A DNA stretch of 35,110 bases from Candidatus Wolfebacteria bacterium (GCA_002400985.2 NVRX02000004.1:1-35110); one strand, 5' to 3'. Numbered from the stretch's first letter, positions 1-8,060 are shown. The notes: a model not told the origin generated them from the letters alone. Numbers and translations: made by a program.

Positions 1-1871
1 TCAATCTTTTGCTGTGCGCTTTCAAGTGCACCGGTAATCATTTTGTTTGCAATAGGTTCATCCTCTGGAATACCAAAACGTCCCATCATCTTTTTAATAG
101 AGTCCGTTGCAAAAATACGCATAAGCTTATCTTCAAGAGATACAAGGAACTGTGTTTCCCCTGGATCACCCTGCCTACCTGAACGTCCACGCAGCTGATC
201 ATCGGTACGTCGTGCCTCATGCCGCTCAGTACCAAGCACAAACAATCCGCCAAGATCCTTAACCTCCTTTTGCTGCTCCAGAGTTGCTGTCTCGCCACCA
301 AGCTTAATATCTACACCACGCCCGGCCATGTTGGTAGCAACGGTTACATTTCCTTTTTTACCTGCATTGGCAATAATCTCTCCCTCTCTCTCATGATTCT
401 TTGCATTGAGAATTTCATGAGGGATACCCGCTTTCGTAAGCACATTTCCAACAACCTCATTGTCATCAATAGAAACGGTACCAATAAGTACTGGCTGCCC
501 TTTCTTATGGAGCTCCATAACTTTTGTCGCAAGTGCTTTATATTTTCCTGCTTCAGTTTGGAATATAAAATCTTCATGGTCAGATCGACCAATCTCTTTA
601 TGTGTGGGAACTGGCACTACTTCAAGCTCATACACGGTATATAGCTCTTCTCGAGATGAATATGCTGTACCGGTCATTCCTGCAAGGTTTTCATACATTC
701 GGAAGTAATTCTGGAATGTAATAGACGCCATGGTACGACTCTCTTTTTGTATCTTTACCTTTTCTCGAGCTTCAACAGCTTGGTGTAATCCTTCACTCCA
801 CCTACGTCCCGGCTGCAACCTTCCAGTAAACTCATCGACAATAACAATCTCTCCATCACGAACCACGTACTCTTTATCTTTACGGAACAATGCTTTTGCA
901 CGCACTGCATTTTCAAGATGGTGTGCATACTTTACTCCTCCTGCTGCATAGAGATTATCTACATTGAGAATCTTTTCTGCCTTATCAATACCACTCCCCT
1001 GAATTGAAACTGCCTTTTGCTTTTCATCAACAATATAATCCTCCTCGGTAAAGGTGCCTACAATCTGCGAGAACACTTCATATAGGTTTTGTGTGTCTTC
1101 AACTGGTGCAGAAATAATAAGTGGAGTACGTGCCTCATCTATAAGGATTGAGTCTACTTCATCAACAAGTGCATAGTGATGCCCCCTCTGCATTTTCTGC
1201 TCTAACGTGAATGCAGTGTTGTCCCGAAGATAATCAAACCCAAACTCATTGTTTGTTCCGTATGTAATATCGGCAGCATATGCCTCCTTTTTTGTAACAG
1301 GACGCAAAAACTCTTCATAGATTTTAAAGAACCCTTTCTCGTCTCGCTCTTTATCAATATCTGAATGCCCTGGATCATATATAAAAGCACCAGCCCCTGT
1401 AACAACACCAAGAGTCATCCCAAGACCTGAATACACCTGTCCCATCCATGCAGCATCTCGCTTTGCAAGATAATCATTCACAGTAACCACATGCACCCCC
1501 TTCCCTTTTAGCGCGTGCACATATGCAGGCAGTGTAGCTACAAGAGTCTTTCCTTCTCCTGTGCGCATCTCTGCAACTTTTCCATGAGCGAGGATAAGTC
1601 CTCCAATAAGTTGTACATCGTACGGTCTCAATCCTGTGGCCCTATATGCAACTTCACGTGTATTTGCAAACGCACGAACAATGACATCATTAAAATCTTT
1701 CCCATTAGATAGCTCGTCCTGCAATACTTTTGTTGAAGCTTTTAGCTCATCATCAGTTTTTTCTTTACATTCCTCCTCTAAAGCGTTTATTTCAGCCACA
1801 ATAGGACGCAACCGCTTTATTTCAGCGGCTCCTGGCTCTCCAACAAATAGCTTTGTGAGTCCTTCGAACAT
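1..1871 (-). CDS. secA: Preprotein translocase ATPase SecA (3' end cut by window)
   Basis: SecA drives export of unfolded preproteins through SecYEG by ATP hydrolysis. Reading leftward from ATG at 1869-1871, 623 codons are inside the window; the remaining roughly 200-250 residues of a usual SecA lie beyond position 1. Visible motifs: Walker A TGEGKT at residues 104-109, the DEVDSILIDEAR box starting near residue 237, TYGTNNEFGFDYLRDN before it, the AGMTGTA segment, and the helicase motif VI region GTERHEARRTDDQLRGRSGR near residues 545-565. Between Walker A and DEVD there are about 27 more residues than in E. coli SecA (acidic, with a FIYDP segment), an insertion I recall from other CPR SecA proteins. 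A TGC-TATGCT extended -10 (1880-1888) sits 8 nt before the ATG with no Shine-Dalgarno, so the mRNA may be leaderless. It lies just past the terminator of the upstream gene. Confidence 0.97.
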   Translation of the reverse strand, partial: MFEGLTKLFVGEPGAAEIKRLRPIVAEINALEEECKEKTDDELKASTKVLQDELSNGKDFNDVIVRAFANTREVAYRATGLRPYDVQLIGGLILAHGKVAEMRTGEGKTLVATLPAYVHALKGKGVHVVTVNDYLAKRDAAWMGQVYSGLGMTLGVVTGAGAFIYDPGHSDIDKERDEKGFFKIYEEFLRPVTKKEAYAADITYGTNNEFGFDYLRDNTAFTLEQKMQRGHHYALVDEVDSILIDEARTPLIISAPVEDTQNLYEVFSQIVGTFTEEDYIVDEKQKAVSIQGSGIDKAEKILNVDNLYAAGGVKYAHHLENAVRAKALFRKDKEYVVRDGEIVIVDEFTGRLQPGRRWSEGLHQAVEAREKVKIQKESRTMASITFQNYFRMYENLAGMTGTAYSSREELYTVYELEVVPVPTHKEIGRSDHEDFIFQTEAGKYKALATKVMELHKKGQPVLIGTVSIDDNEVVGNVLTKAGIPHEILNAKNHEREGEIIANAGKKGNVTVATNMAGRGVDIKLGGETATLEQQKEVKDLGGLFVLGTERHEARRTDDQLRGRSGRQGDPGETQFLVSLEDKLMRIFATDSIKKMMGRFGIPEDEPIANKMITGALESAQQKI

Positions 1872-1889
1872 TGTGTATGAGCATAGCAC

Positions 1890-1915
1890 AAAACCCTCCA
1901 TTTCTGGAGGGTTTT
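1890..1915 (-). terminator. Intrinsic terminator after the H1-like gene
   Basis: Perfect 10-bp inverted repeat: arms 1890-1899 and 1906-1915, with AAAACCCTCC pairing GGAGGGTTTT. Read on the minus strand the 3' arm ends in TTTT. It lies 15 bp past the stop of the H1-like gene and only about 20 bp before the secA ATG, separating the two transcription units. Confidence 0.8.
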
Positions 1916-1930
1916 GACTCGTGAGAAAAA

Positions 1931-2242
1931 CTACTTTCGTCGCTTTGCTACACGCTTCTTTGGAGCTGCCTTTCGAGAAGATTTCCGTTTTGGAGCTGCC
2001 TTTTTCTTCTTTGCAACCTTTCTTTTCGGAGCGGACTTTTTTACCGTTTTTTTCTTCTTTGCTGGTGCTTTCTTTGTTGCTCGTTTTTTTGGAGCTGCCT
2101 TCTTTTTTACAACTCGTTTTTTCGCAACCTTTTTAACTACTCGCTTCTTTGTAACTTTCTTTGCTACACGTTTTTTAGGAGCCTTCTTTGCAACTTTTCG
2201 CTTTGAAGTTTTTTTACGTGTAGTTTTCTTTTTTGCTGCCAT
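1931..2242 (-). CDS. Histone H1-like, Lys/Arg/Ala-rich nucleoid protein
   Basis: A 103-residue protein made almost only of Lys, Arg, Ala, Val, Thr and Pro, built from repeats such as KKRVAKK and KKRVVKK with AAPKK spacers. There is no hydrophobic core and no Asp or Glu. This composition matches the Hc1/AlgP/H1 C-terminal-like proteins that bind DNA or RNA non-specifically and compact the nucleoid; similar proteins are common in CPR genomes. The opposite strand has long Phe-rich open frames only as a mirror of the Lys codons. A weak promoter (TATACA near 2248-2253, 17 bp after a TCGAGT-like -35) would place the start very near the ATG. It has its own terminator. The exact DNA-binding role is inferred from composition. 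Confidence 0.85.
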   Translation of the reverse strand: MAAKKKTTRKKTSKRKVAKKAPKKRVAKKVTKKRVVKKVAKKRVVKKKAAPKKRATKKAPAKKKKTVKKSAPKRKVAKKKKAAPKRKSSRKAAPKKRVAKRRK

Positions 2243-2519
2243 AGATTTGTATATAATTATTTACATATAAACTCGACCCCTTCCCTGCAGGAACTCACCT
2301 GCGTGTCCGTACTTGTATTATCAAACATGAATAGGAAAACTCAGACATAAAATACAAAGTTTGGGGATAAGTATCATCTACGTAGTTTACGTAGATATGT
2401 TTACAAACAGGCGCGGGGACGGGTACAAGCTCCACTAATGGTATTTTTATGCGTTGTTTCATTCACGATAATAGCAACCATTATCGTGAATAGACATGAA
2501 AAAAGGGTCTTTTTCACGA
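2243..2519. other. Intergenic region, 277 bp, with inverted repeats
   Basis: No convincing gene. On the right it follows the stop of the ligase gene, on the left it carries the start signals of the H1-like gene. It holds a perfect 9-bp inverted repeat with 3-bp spacer (2376-2384/2388-2396) and a set of three ATTCACGAT-type half sites (2461-2520, listed separately). A G+C-richer stretch at 2406-2432 matches no RNA family I recognise. Confidence 0.6.
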
Positions 2520-2520
2520 T
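2461..2520. repeat. Perfect 12-bp inverted repeat plus a third half-site
   Basis: ATTCACGATAAT at 2461-2472 and its exact reverse complement ATTATCGTGAAT at 2480-2491 are separated by 7 bp. A third partial copy, TTCACGAT, is at 2513-2520, touching the ligase stop codon. Between them lies a weak A/T hairpin (GAAAAAG/TTTTTTC on the minus strand). No T-run follows the main stem on either strand, so it is not a standard terminator. It could be a protein-binding operator or an RNA switch in which the middle copy pairs with either neighbour. Confidence 0.7.
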
Positions 2521-4355
2521 TATCCCCCCAATCTATTCTCTGCTTCCTCATACAATACCCTCACCCGATCATAGGAAGTGTCTAACTCATATGCAGTCTT
2601 AAAGACAGACAAGGCCTCCTCAGCTCTTCCAGAAAATTCTGCAGCAAATGCAAACTCAATTAATACACTCTGTTTATGTGGCGCAACATCTCGCGCATGG
2701 GACAACACCTCATATGCCAACTCATTATTTCCAAGAAGACGAAGCATGAGTCCATACAATAAATGTACCCGAGCACTCTCTGGCATATATGCAGCCTGCT
2801 TCTCTATTTCAATAGCTGCATCTACCAATAGCGCAATCTTTGTTTCTACCGGCACGTCTGCCTGCCGCACAGCACTAAGTGCAAACTGAACCATCTGTTC
2901 ACGAATCTCCTGGCTCCCAAATGAATTATATGAAAGAGCTTCTTTAAAAAACACTTGCCTCTCACTTATTGCGTACTGAGGGCTTAATGCCCTAAGTAGT
3001 GCACCGTTTGCATTGAGCGCTGGAACATTAACAATATACATAACAAATAAACCAGCGATAACAATGAGTGATCTTGCAACATCTTTTGGCAGAGTTATAC
3101 GTGGAATCTTATACTCGCGCACTACCCTACTGCTTATCCACGCGGCAATGAATACAAAAAATAAATAGCTTAATAGATTATCAAATACAAAAATATTATT
3201 GATTGCATATCCTGTAAGAAGTCCTATACCTATAGACTTTTCAATAATTGAAAACCTCCCACGAAACAGGAAATATACCAATGACCCAAAAAGGAGAAGG
3301 TATGAGCCCAGCCCAAGTAATCCTCCAGCAACAAGCCAATCAAAGTAGACATTGTGTGCTCGATCAAACCATGGCTCTTGGTCATATAAAAATGGCTTAT
3401 AGTATTTGCTAAATATAAGATTGAAATTCCCCTGCCCCCATCCAAGTATTGGATGCTCCATAAACCCCTCTCGAGCAATACCCCATATTGCAAAACGCGT
3501 CTCCCCTGCCTCAAGTGAAATATCAGCAATACGAACAAGCGTTCCATTGCTCGCAACAAACGACGTATCTTTGTATGCAACCAATACACCAAAGGAAAGC
3601 ACTGCTGCTATAGATATACCAAGGAACACCGCAAGAATTTTTTTGCTTCGAGATAATACCGCATACACCAAAAGAGACATTCCCACACCAAACACAAGAC
3701 CAAGCAGTGCCCCTCGTGTAGAGGTGAAGTACAGCATTGCTATATTTAATACTCCAATAGCGCCATACAACACTCGCAACTGAATGCTCTTGCTTGTGAA
3801 AAGCAGCCACCCTGCAAAAAATACATGGAAGAGCGTATACACCGCGAGGTATGTAGCATTGCCAAAGTTTGCATCCAGACGAACAGTCCCTTGGTGGATG
3901 CTTGCAAGACCTGCAAGCTGCATAACGCCATGAATACCTACAAGCACAGAAACTCCTAAAGAAATCTGTATCCACCTCTTCCATAAATCAGAAACACTGA
4001 GTACGCGCTCAAACAACAGAAATGCACCAAATAAATGCACGAGCGTAATCCACCCTTCCATTCTTTCAAAATTGCTCCATATGCTTCGAATCACATTTGA
4101 CCCAAGAAGATCTGCAACAAGCATCACTATAACGAACAGACCAAAGAAGATTGTAATTGGCGTAATGCGCGGAATATACCTTTTATCTGCAAGCGCTAAT
4201 ACAAAAAGTGAAATGAGACCAGTCTCTACCAATATACGAAACAAAAATGCTTTGCTGGTAATAAACGGAAAAAATAATCCATTGAATACAATGAGTGGCA
4301 ATACCGTGAGAAGAAATACTGTTCCTATTAAAATATGTGTGAGAATCTTTTGCAT
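2520..4355 (-). CDS. O-antigen ligase/polymerase family membrane protein with C-terminal TPR
   Basis: A 611-residue polytopic membrane protein of the O-antigen ligase/Wzy superfamily, which joins lipid-carried glycans to an acceptor or polymerises them on the outer face of the membrane. Residues 1 to about 430 hold roughly a dozen hydrophobic segments. The signature residues are in place: Arg in STRG (214), Arg in ETRFAIW (287), HPILGWGQGNF (301-311) and the large extracytoplasmic loop with DRAHNVYFDW (331-340, His334). Together they match the Arg/Arg/His set of WaaL-type enzymes. The last 90 or so residues form TPR-like helical repeats (YGLMLRLLGNNELAYEVL and a following unit). The TPR tail is common in related family members, including pilin and protein O-oligosaccharyltransferases, so protein glycosylation is an alternative role. 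It sits 5 bp after the thermonuclease gene and probably shares its transcript. Confidence 0.85.
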   Translation of the reverse strand: MQKILTHILIGTVFLLTVLPLIVFNGLFFPFITSKAFLFRILVETGLISLFVLALADKRYIPRITPITIFFGLFVIVMLVADLLGSNVIRSIWSNFERMEGWITLVHLFGAFLLFERVLSVSDLWKRWIQISLGVSVLVGIHGVMQLAGLASIHQGTVRLDANFGNATYLAVYTLFHVFFAGWLLFTSKSIQLRVLYGAIGVLNIAMLYFTSTRGALLGLVFGVGMSLLVYAVLSRSKKILAVFLGISIAAVLSFGVLVAYKDTSFVASNGTLVRIADISLEAGETRFAIWGIAREGFMEHPILGWGQGNFNLIFSKYYKPFLYDQEPWFDRAHNVYFDWLVAGGLLGLGSYLLLFGSLVYFLFRGRFSIIEKSIGIGLLTGYAINNIFVFDNLLSYLFFVFIAAWISSRVVREYKIPRITLPKDVARSLIVIAGLFVMYIVNVPALNANGALLRALSPQYAISERQVFFKEALSYNSFGSQEIREQMVQFALSAVRQADVPVETKIALLVDAAIEIEKQAAYMPESARVHLLYGLMLRLLGNNELAYEVLSHARDVAPHKQSVLIEFAFAAEFSGRAEEALSVFKTAYELDTSYDRVRVLYEEAENRLGG

Positions 4356-4360
4356 AGGTA

Positions 4361-5095
4361 TCAGAATGCATTATTACACGACTCACTCTTTGTAAAGCCC
4401 GCACTCTCTGCTTCTTTCTCTGTACAGAAGTACGCTTCCCCTTTTCGTATATCAATTTTTATACGATTGTAGTTTGGACATCCTTCAAAAAAGTATAATT
4501 TTCCATACCCTTTCTCTGAGATATTTCCTTTTATAGCGCAAGAATCATCAACAGGCTTTGAATCAGTCTCGCGAAGCGACCTATCTACTGTAATATCACA
4601 TGCACCCCACATACCGCGCTCATTCAATCGCGCATCTTCTTTTGCACTTGAAAACAAGTCTCTATACCTGTTGTCTGGAGCAACAGAAGTATTGAGTGCA
4701 TACCCTCCACGAACCAATACTTCTTGCACGAACACATCCGCCTCTTCTGGAGAATCAGATGGAACATATACATACCGTAATAATCTTCCATACCTATCCG
4801 CACCACTAATATCTTTTTCAAAACGTACATGACTATCTTCTATAAGATCATCTAGGAAATCTTTTGATTCATTATAAAAACATTCTCCTCTCTCGGGAGT
4901 ATCTACACCCAACAATCTAATACGTGCACCACCTTCAATATCAAACGTATCTCCATCTACAACGTGCGTAACTGCATGAATACTGTTTTCGAATACATCT
5001 ACTCCTCTATCTTGAATAATCCTATATCCACCCACTGCACCTCCTGCAATAAGAACCGAAAGAATAGCACTGAGTACTTTTGGATTAATTTTCAT
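4361..5095 (-). CDS. Membrane-anchored thermonuclease (SNase-like) with Cys-rich C-terminal domain
   Basis: A 244-residue Ca-dependent phosphodiesterase of the staphylococcal-nuclease family that cleaves DNA or RNA. An N-terminal hydrophobic segment (residues 7-25) anchors it outside the membrane. The SNase core runs from about 40 to 165: VVDGDTFDI with Asp49, IRLLGVDTPE with Arg60, Asp65 and Glu68, and DRYGRLLRY with Arg104, which match the catalytic Asp21, Arg35, Asp40, Glu43 and Arg87 of the archetype. The last 60 residues carry a conserved tail (GNISEKGYGKLYF, GCPNYNRIKID, YFCTEKEAESAGF) with spaced Cys residues, seen in many secreted SNase proteins. ATG at 5093-5095 is preferred because it directly precedes the anchor; it overlaps the upstream gene by 11 bp. 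Possible jobs are extracellular nucleic-acid scavenging or defence; CPR cells usually cannot make nucleotides de novo. Confidence 0.92.
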   Translation of the reverse strand: MKINPKVLSAILSVLIAGGAVGGYRIIQDRGVDVFENSIHAVTHVVDGDTFDIEGGARIRLLGVDTPERGECFYNESKDFLDDLIEDSHVRFEKDISGADRYGRLLRYVYVPSDSPEEADVFVQEVLVRGGYALNTSVAPDNRYRDLFSSAKEDARLNERGMWGACDITVDRSLRETDSKPVDDSCAIKGNISEKGYGKLYFFEGCPNYNRIKIDIRKGEAYFCTEKEAESAGFTKSESCNNAF

Positions 5096-5417
5096 ATGGT
5101 ACGTAATACAAACCTTTCCCAGAACCAACCTTTGTAAGTCTCTTCTCTTCGGCTAATTCACGCAAATACTCCCCTGCAGTGTCATCACTAATACAAAACA
5201 GATCTTCTGCATCATCTATACGAACCTGCCCTTTCTCCTGTGCAAACTTCACAATCCTATCTTTCCGGCGAAGAATACGTGCAGCAATAGATTTTCTACC
5301 CTTTTCTCCCAGCTCTCTTGCCTGTGCACTACTCCAAGGAACTCCAGTTCCTTTCTTCTTAAAAACAAAAGAAACAAAAAACCCAAGAACGAAACCAATT
5401 GCTATACCTATATACAT
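5085..5417 (-). CDS. Small membrane protein with cytoplasmic winged-helix-like domain
   Basis: 110 residues from ATG 5415-5417; the frame is open to a TTG at 5438, but the ATG sits just ahead of the membrane segment. Residues 1-18 form one transmembrane helix (IGIAIGFVLGFFVSFVF) followed by KKK, so the rest is cytoplasmic. The C-terminal half (REL to RRKDRIVKFAQEKGQ, then DDTAGEYLRELAEEKRL and a YYV end) has the helix-turn-helix plus wing pattern of winged-helix proteins. I do not recognise a specific family; membrane-tethered regulators of this build occur in CPR genomes. A TGA-TATCAT extended -10 at 5425-5433 lies 7 nt before the ATG, back to back with the flippase promoter. It overlaps the thermonuclease gene downstream and is probably cotranscribed with it. 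Confidence 0.75.
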   Translation of the reverse strand: MYIGIAIGFVLGFFVSFVFKKKGTGVPWSSAQARELGEKGRKSIAARILRRKDRIVKFAQEKGQVRIDDAEDLFCISDDTAGEYLRELAEEKRLTKVGSGKGLYYVPYEN

Positions 5418-5457
5418 ATGTACTATGATATCAAACAATCTTGATATACTTGATTAT
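5418..5457. promoter_or_regulatory. Divergent pair of extended -10 promoters, probably leaderless
   Basis: Plus strand: TGA-TATACT at 5442-5450, then 7 nt to the flippase ATG at 5458. Minus strand: TGA-TATCAT (5433 down to 5425), then 7 nt to the winged-helix ATG at 5417. Neither has a good -35 or a Shine-Dalgarno site. The spacing puts +1 at or next to the start codon in both directions. Inference from spacing alone. Confidence 0.5.
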
Positions 5458-6696
5458 ATGAAAAGTAAAGCTATACAACTGCTCAAGTGGAGTGAAAAAT
5501 ATACAAAAACAGATATGATTTACTTCGCGAAAGGTGGATTTTGGCTTTCTATTGGGTCTTTCGTATCTAATGTTTCAGTTTTTGTAATTGCAATTGCTTT
5601 TGCAAACCTTCTTCCTAAGGAAATCTACGGTACATATAAATATGTAATCTCTATTGCGACCATGCTTTCTTTTTTCACACTACAAGGAATGTCTGATTCT
5701 GTAACCCAATCTGTTGCCAGAGGATACGAAAAAATGTTTATCGAGGTTACTAAAACAAAAATGAAATGGGGGCTACTTGGAGGGTTTGCAGGAATAGGGG
5801 TTGCTGCATACTACTATTTAAATGGAAACATATTGCTTGCAACCTCTTTTGCAATCATTGCTCTTTTTATACCTATTTGGAATACTTTCAACATATACAA
5901 CCCTCTCCTAACTGGACGAAAACGTTTTGATATTTCTTTCAAATATCATTTTGTAAGCCAAGTATTTATATTAATTTCTATTGTGGGAGCCCTCTTTCTT
6001 ACAGACAATCTCTTCATTCTATTAATAACGTATTTCTCTTCATGGTCACTTGTTAGAATTTTCTTTTATTTTCGTACATTACGCATCTACCCTCTAAACA
6101 ACAAGGTAGATTCTGATGTTGTTTCTTTTGGTAAACACTTAAGCTTTGCGCAAATAATCTCTGCATTTGCTGAACAGTTAGATAAAATATTACTCTGGCA
6201 CTTTATAGGACCTGTTGGTCTTGCAACATACTTTTTTGCACTTGCTCCCGTAAAAGTGCTTGGAGAACCACTTAAAAATATTGCGTCTCTTGCTTTACCT
6301 AAACTAAGTACAAAGCATGTTGATCAAATAAAGGAAACGCTCCTTCAAAAGATGTCCATACTTTTCCTTCTCTCTATACCAGTGATTGCTATATATATCT
6401 TTTCCGCCCCGTACATATACTCACTACTATTTCCCCAATATTTAGATTCAATAATCTATTCACAGCTTTTTGCGCTCTCTCTCCTTCTTGCACCAAAAAT
6501 GTTTATACGCCAAACACTTGTTGCACAAAAAAAGAAAAAGGAATTGTATCAACTACAAACAATTGTCCCTGTTGTAAAAATTGGGCTACTTCTAATGCTT
6601 CTGCCCACCTATGGAATACTTGGGGCAGTAGTTACTCTAATTCTTGTTGATTTTATAAATCTACTTACAAATCTATATCTATTTAGAAAAGTTTAA
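5458..6696 (+). CDS. Polysaccharide flippase (Wzx/MATE-like, MOP superfamily)
   Basis: A 412-residue membrane protein with about twelve hydrophobic helices, starting with GGFWLSIGSFVSNVSVFVI and continuing with repeated pairs of helices. Length, helix spacing and the weak conservation fit the Wzx/polysaccharide-transporter branch of the MOP superfamily, which flips undecaprenyl-linked repeat units across the membrane. The start was set at ATG 5458-5460 (MKSKAIQLLKW), which is preceded by an extended -10 element; an in-frame ATG at 5425 and a longer upstream extension are open but would run through the divergent gene. It is the only plus-strand gene of the glycan locus and converges on the HAD gene with an 18-bp overlap of coding ends. 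It would export the glycan made by the neighbouring operon. Confidence 0.88.
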   Translation: MKSKAIQLLKWSEKYTKTDMIYFAKGGFWLSIGSFVSNVSVFVIAIAFANLLPKEIYGTYKYVISIATMLSFFTLQGMSDSVTQSVARGYEKMFIEVTKTKMKWGLLGGFAGIGVAAYYYLNGNILLATSFAIIALFIPIWNTFNIYNPLLTGRKRFDISFKYHFVSQVFILISIVGALFLTDNLFILLITYFSSWSLVRIFFYFRTLRIYPLNNKVDSDVVSFGKHLSFAQIISAFAEQLDKILLWHFIGPVGLATYFFALAPVKVLGEPLKNIASLALPKLSTKHVDQIKETLLQKMSILFLLSIPVIAIYIFSAPYIYSLLFPQYLDSIIYSQLFALSLLLAPKMFIRQTLVAQKKKKELYQLQTIVPVVKIGLLLMLLPTYGILGAVVTLILVDFINLLTNLYLFRKV

Positions 6697-7314
6697 AATT
6701 ACGTCAGAAATATTTAAAATTGGAACAACATACTTCTTCATTACTTTATCCGAACCCCAATTATTCCATTTATTTTCAACACCAATAAATTCCGCTTCAA
6801 TCGATTTTGCTAACTTATAGTCACCTTCTCCATCACCAATAACGACGTATTGGTGCTTTTTAAGGTTTTCTATTCTTTCAAAGTTTTCTATTTTTGTTCG
6901 TGGGTTTCCAAATAAATCAGTAAAATATTTCGAGACATTCAAATAATCTGCCTGATATTTTAAATCTTCTTCTTTTGTTGCTGAAATAACAATCATTTTA
7001 TAACCTTTCTTCTGCAAAAAGTCTAAGACATTCTGAATGTTCGGCATGAGAGAAATTTCTGCAACACTTTGCTGTAAAACATTTGAAAACTCTTCTGCTA
7101 TTTTATTTTGATAAGATTTACTGCTCTTGGGTGCAATTTTTTCTATCAACTCATACCTGCTTAACGCTCTTCCTTCTGGAGTAGAGAGATACTCAGCCGC
7201 AAGTGAAGCTTTCTCTTTTTCTTTTTTAAAAGTTTTCTTCCAAGCCTCCTCCCATTTAAACGTATTGGAGTCAACAATCACTCCATCCCAATCAAAAATA
7301 ATCACCCTTTTCAT
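6679..7314 (-). CDS. HAD-superfamily phosphatase (beta-PGM-like subclass)
   Basis: A 211-residue haloacid-dehalogenase phosphatase. Motif I FDWDGVIVDS gives nucleophile Asp8 and acid/base Asp10; a helical cap follows (residues 15-90); motif II is Ser111 in VISAT; motif III is Lys141; motif IV GDGEGD holds Asp161 and Asp165 for Mg2+. The cap position makes it subclass I, unlike KdsC, which is capless and carries DVDG. It starts in a 4-bp ATGA overlap with the CMP-ulosonate synthetase gene and follows the NeuB-like gene, so the likely substrate is the phosphorylated nonulosonic acid (such as Kdn-9-phosphate) or a sugar-phosphate precursor. The specific substrate is inferred from context only. 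Confidence 0.85.
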   Translation of the reverse strand: MKRVIIFDWDGVIVDSNTFKWEEAWKKTFKKEKEKASLAAEYLSTPEGRALSRYELIEKIAPKSSKSYQNKIAEEFSNVLQQSVAEISLMPNIQNVLDFLQKKGYKMIVISATKEEDLKYQADYLNVSKYFTDLFGNPRTKIENFERIENLKKHQYVVIGDGEGDYKLAKSIEAEFIGVENKWNNWGSDKVMKKYVVPILNISDVILNFSK

Positions 7315-8039
7315 TGTTTCTTTTCTAAAATCTTTTCAACTTCTTTTACTTGATGCTCTCTATCAACCTCAACCCAATCAACTCCTTCAAGTTCTACTCC
7401 TTGTACAAAAAACCCATTCATATATAACCTAATAGGATGACTGGACTCAACTTCTTCTATGTTTGAAATGGGCAATTTAGCAAATCTTAATAGTGCTTCT
7501 TTTTTCCACAAATACAAACCGAGTGTTCTATATCCTGTTTGTATTGGTTGCCTTGTTTGGAAAAGAAGTCTTTCATTTGAATCAACGACTACCTTAAGCA
7601 CGTCAATAGAATTTTCCTGCTCTTTAGTTGCTTTTGCGTACGGAATAACAACATCAATCTCTGAATTTTCCTTTAATTTAAAAATAGCACGAGTTATAAA
7701 GTCATTAATCACTTCCTTGGTTACAAGAGGTTGATCTCCCTGCATCTCAAAAATATACTCAGCATCAATACCTGCAGCAACTTCTGCAACTCTTTCTGAG
7801 CCATTTGGGCAATCTTTACTTGTGCAAACATAATTAATATCATGGTCTGAACAGTGCTTAAATATTTTCTCATCATCTGTTGCAACAATTACTTCATTAA
7901 AAAATTTTGATTCACAAGCATTGTCATATACGCGACAAATCATTGATTTTCCAGAAATGTCTACAAGCGGTTTCCCTAAAAAACGAACCGATTTATATCG
8001 TGCTGGAATAATACAAGTAAATTTTTCTGGAATGTTCAT
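7311..8039 (-). CDS. CMP-ulosonate synthetase, KdsB-like cytidylyltransferase
   Basis: A 242-residue nucleotidyltransferase that activates a 3-deoxy-ulosonic acid (Kdo or a nonulosonate) with CTP to give the CMP-sugar. The fold markers are CIIPARYKSVRFLGKPL (residues 9-25), VATDDEKI (52-59), GDQPLV (101-106) and the closing EGVDWVEVDREHQVKEV. It is nearest to KdsB, but key positions differ: the usual QGDEP is QGDQP, and the H-x-SGT-E/DR loop reads CPNGSERV (Cys77). These changes suggest a substrate other than Kdo. It is coupled by a 4-bp overlap to the HAD phosphatase and follows the NeuB-like synthase by 21 bp, giving a condense, dephosphorylate and activate set. No LPS Kdo genes are in the window. 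Confidence 0.88.
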   Translation of the reverse strand: MNIPEKFTCIIPARYKSVRFLGKPLVDISGKSMICRVYDNACESKFFNEVIVATDDEKIFKHCSDHDINYVCTSKDCPNGSERVAEVAAGIDAEYIFEMQGDQPLVTKEVINDFITRAIFKLKENSEIDVVIPYAKATKEQENSIDVLKVVVDSNERLLFQTRQPIQTGYRTLGLYLWKKEALLRFAKLPISNIEEVESSHPIRLYMNGFFVQGVELEGVDWVEVDREHQVKEVEKILEKKQ

Positions 8040-8060
8040 TGTGTATCTAAATGACCAAAA

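Noticed and set aside
219-951. Several plus-strand open frames opposite secA
   Set aside because: secA reads without a break on the other strand with all family motifs; the frames are shadows.
1914-2270. Phe-rich open frames on the plus strand opposite the H1-like gene
   Set aside because: They are the complement of AAA/AAG-rich codons (TTT/CTT); no ribosome site, no protein-like composition.
7311-7314. TGA recoded as glycine (Gracilibacteria/SR1 code)
   Set aside because: TGA here ends the KdsB-like protein at the expected length and overlaps the next start as ATGA; the same holds at other junctions.
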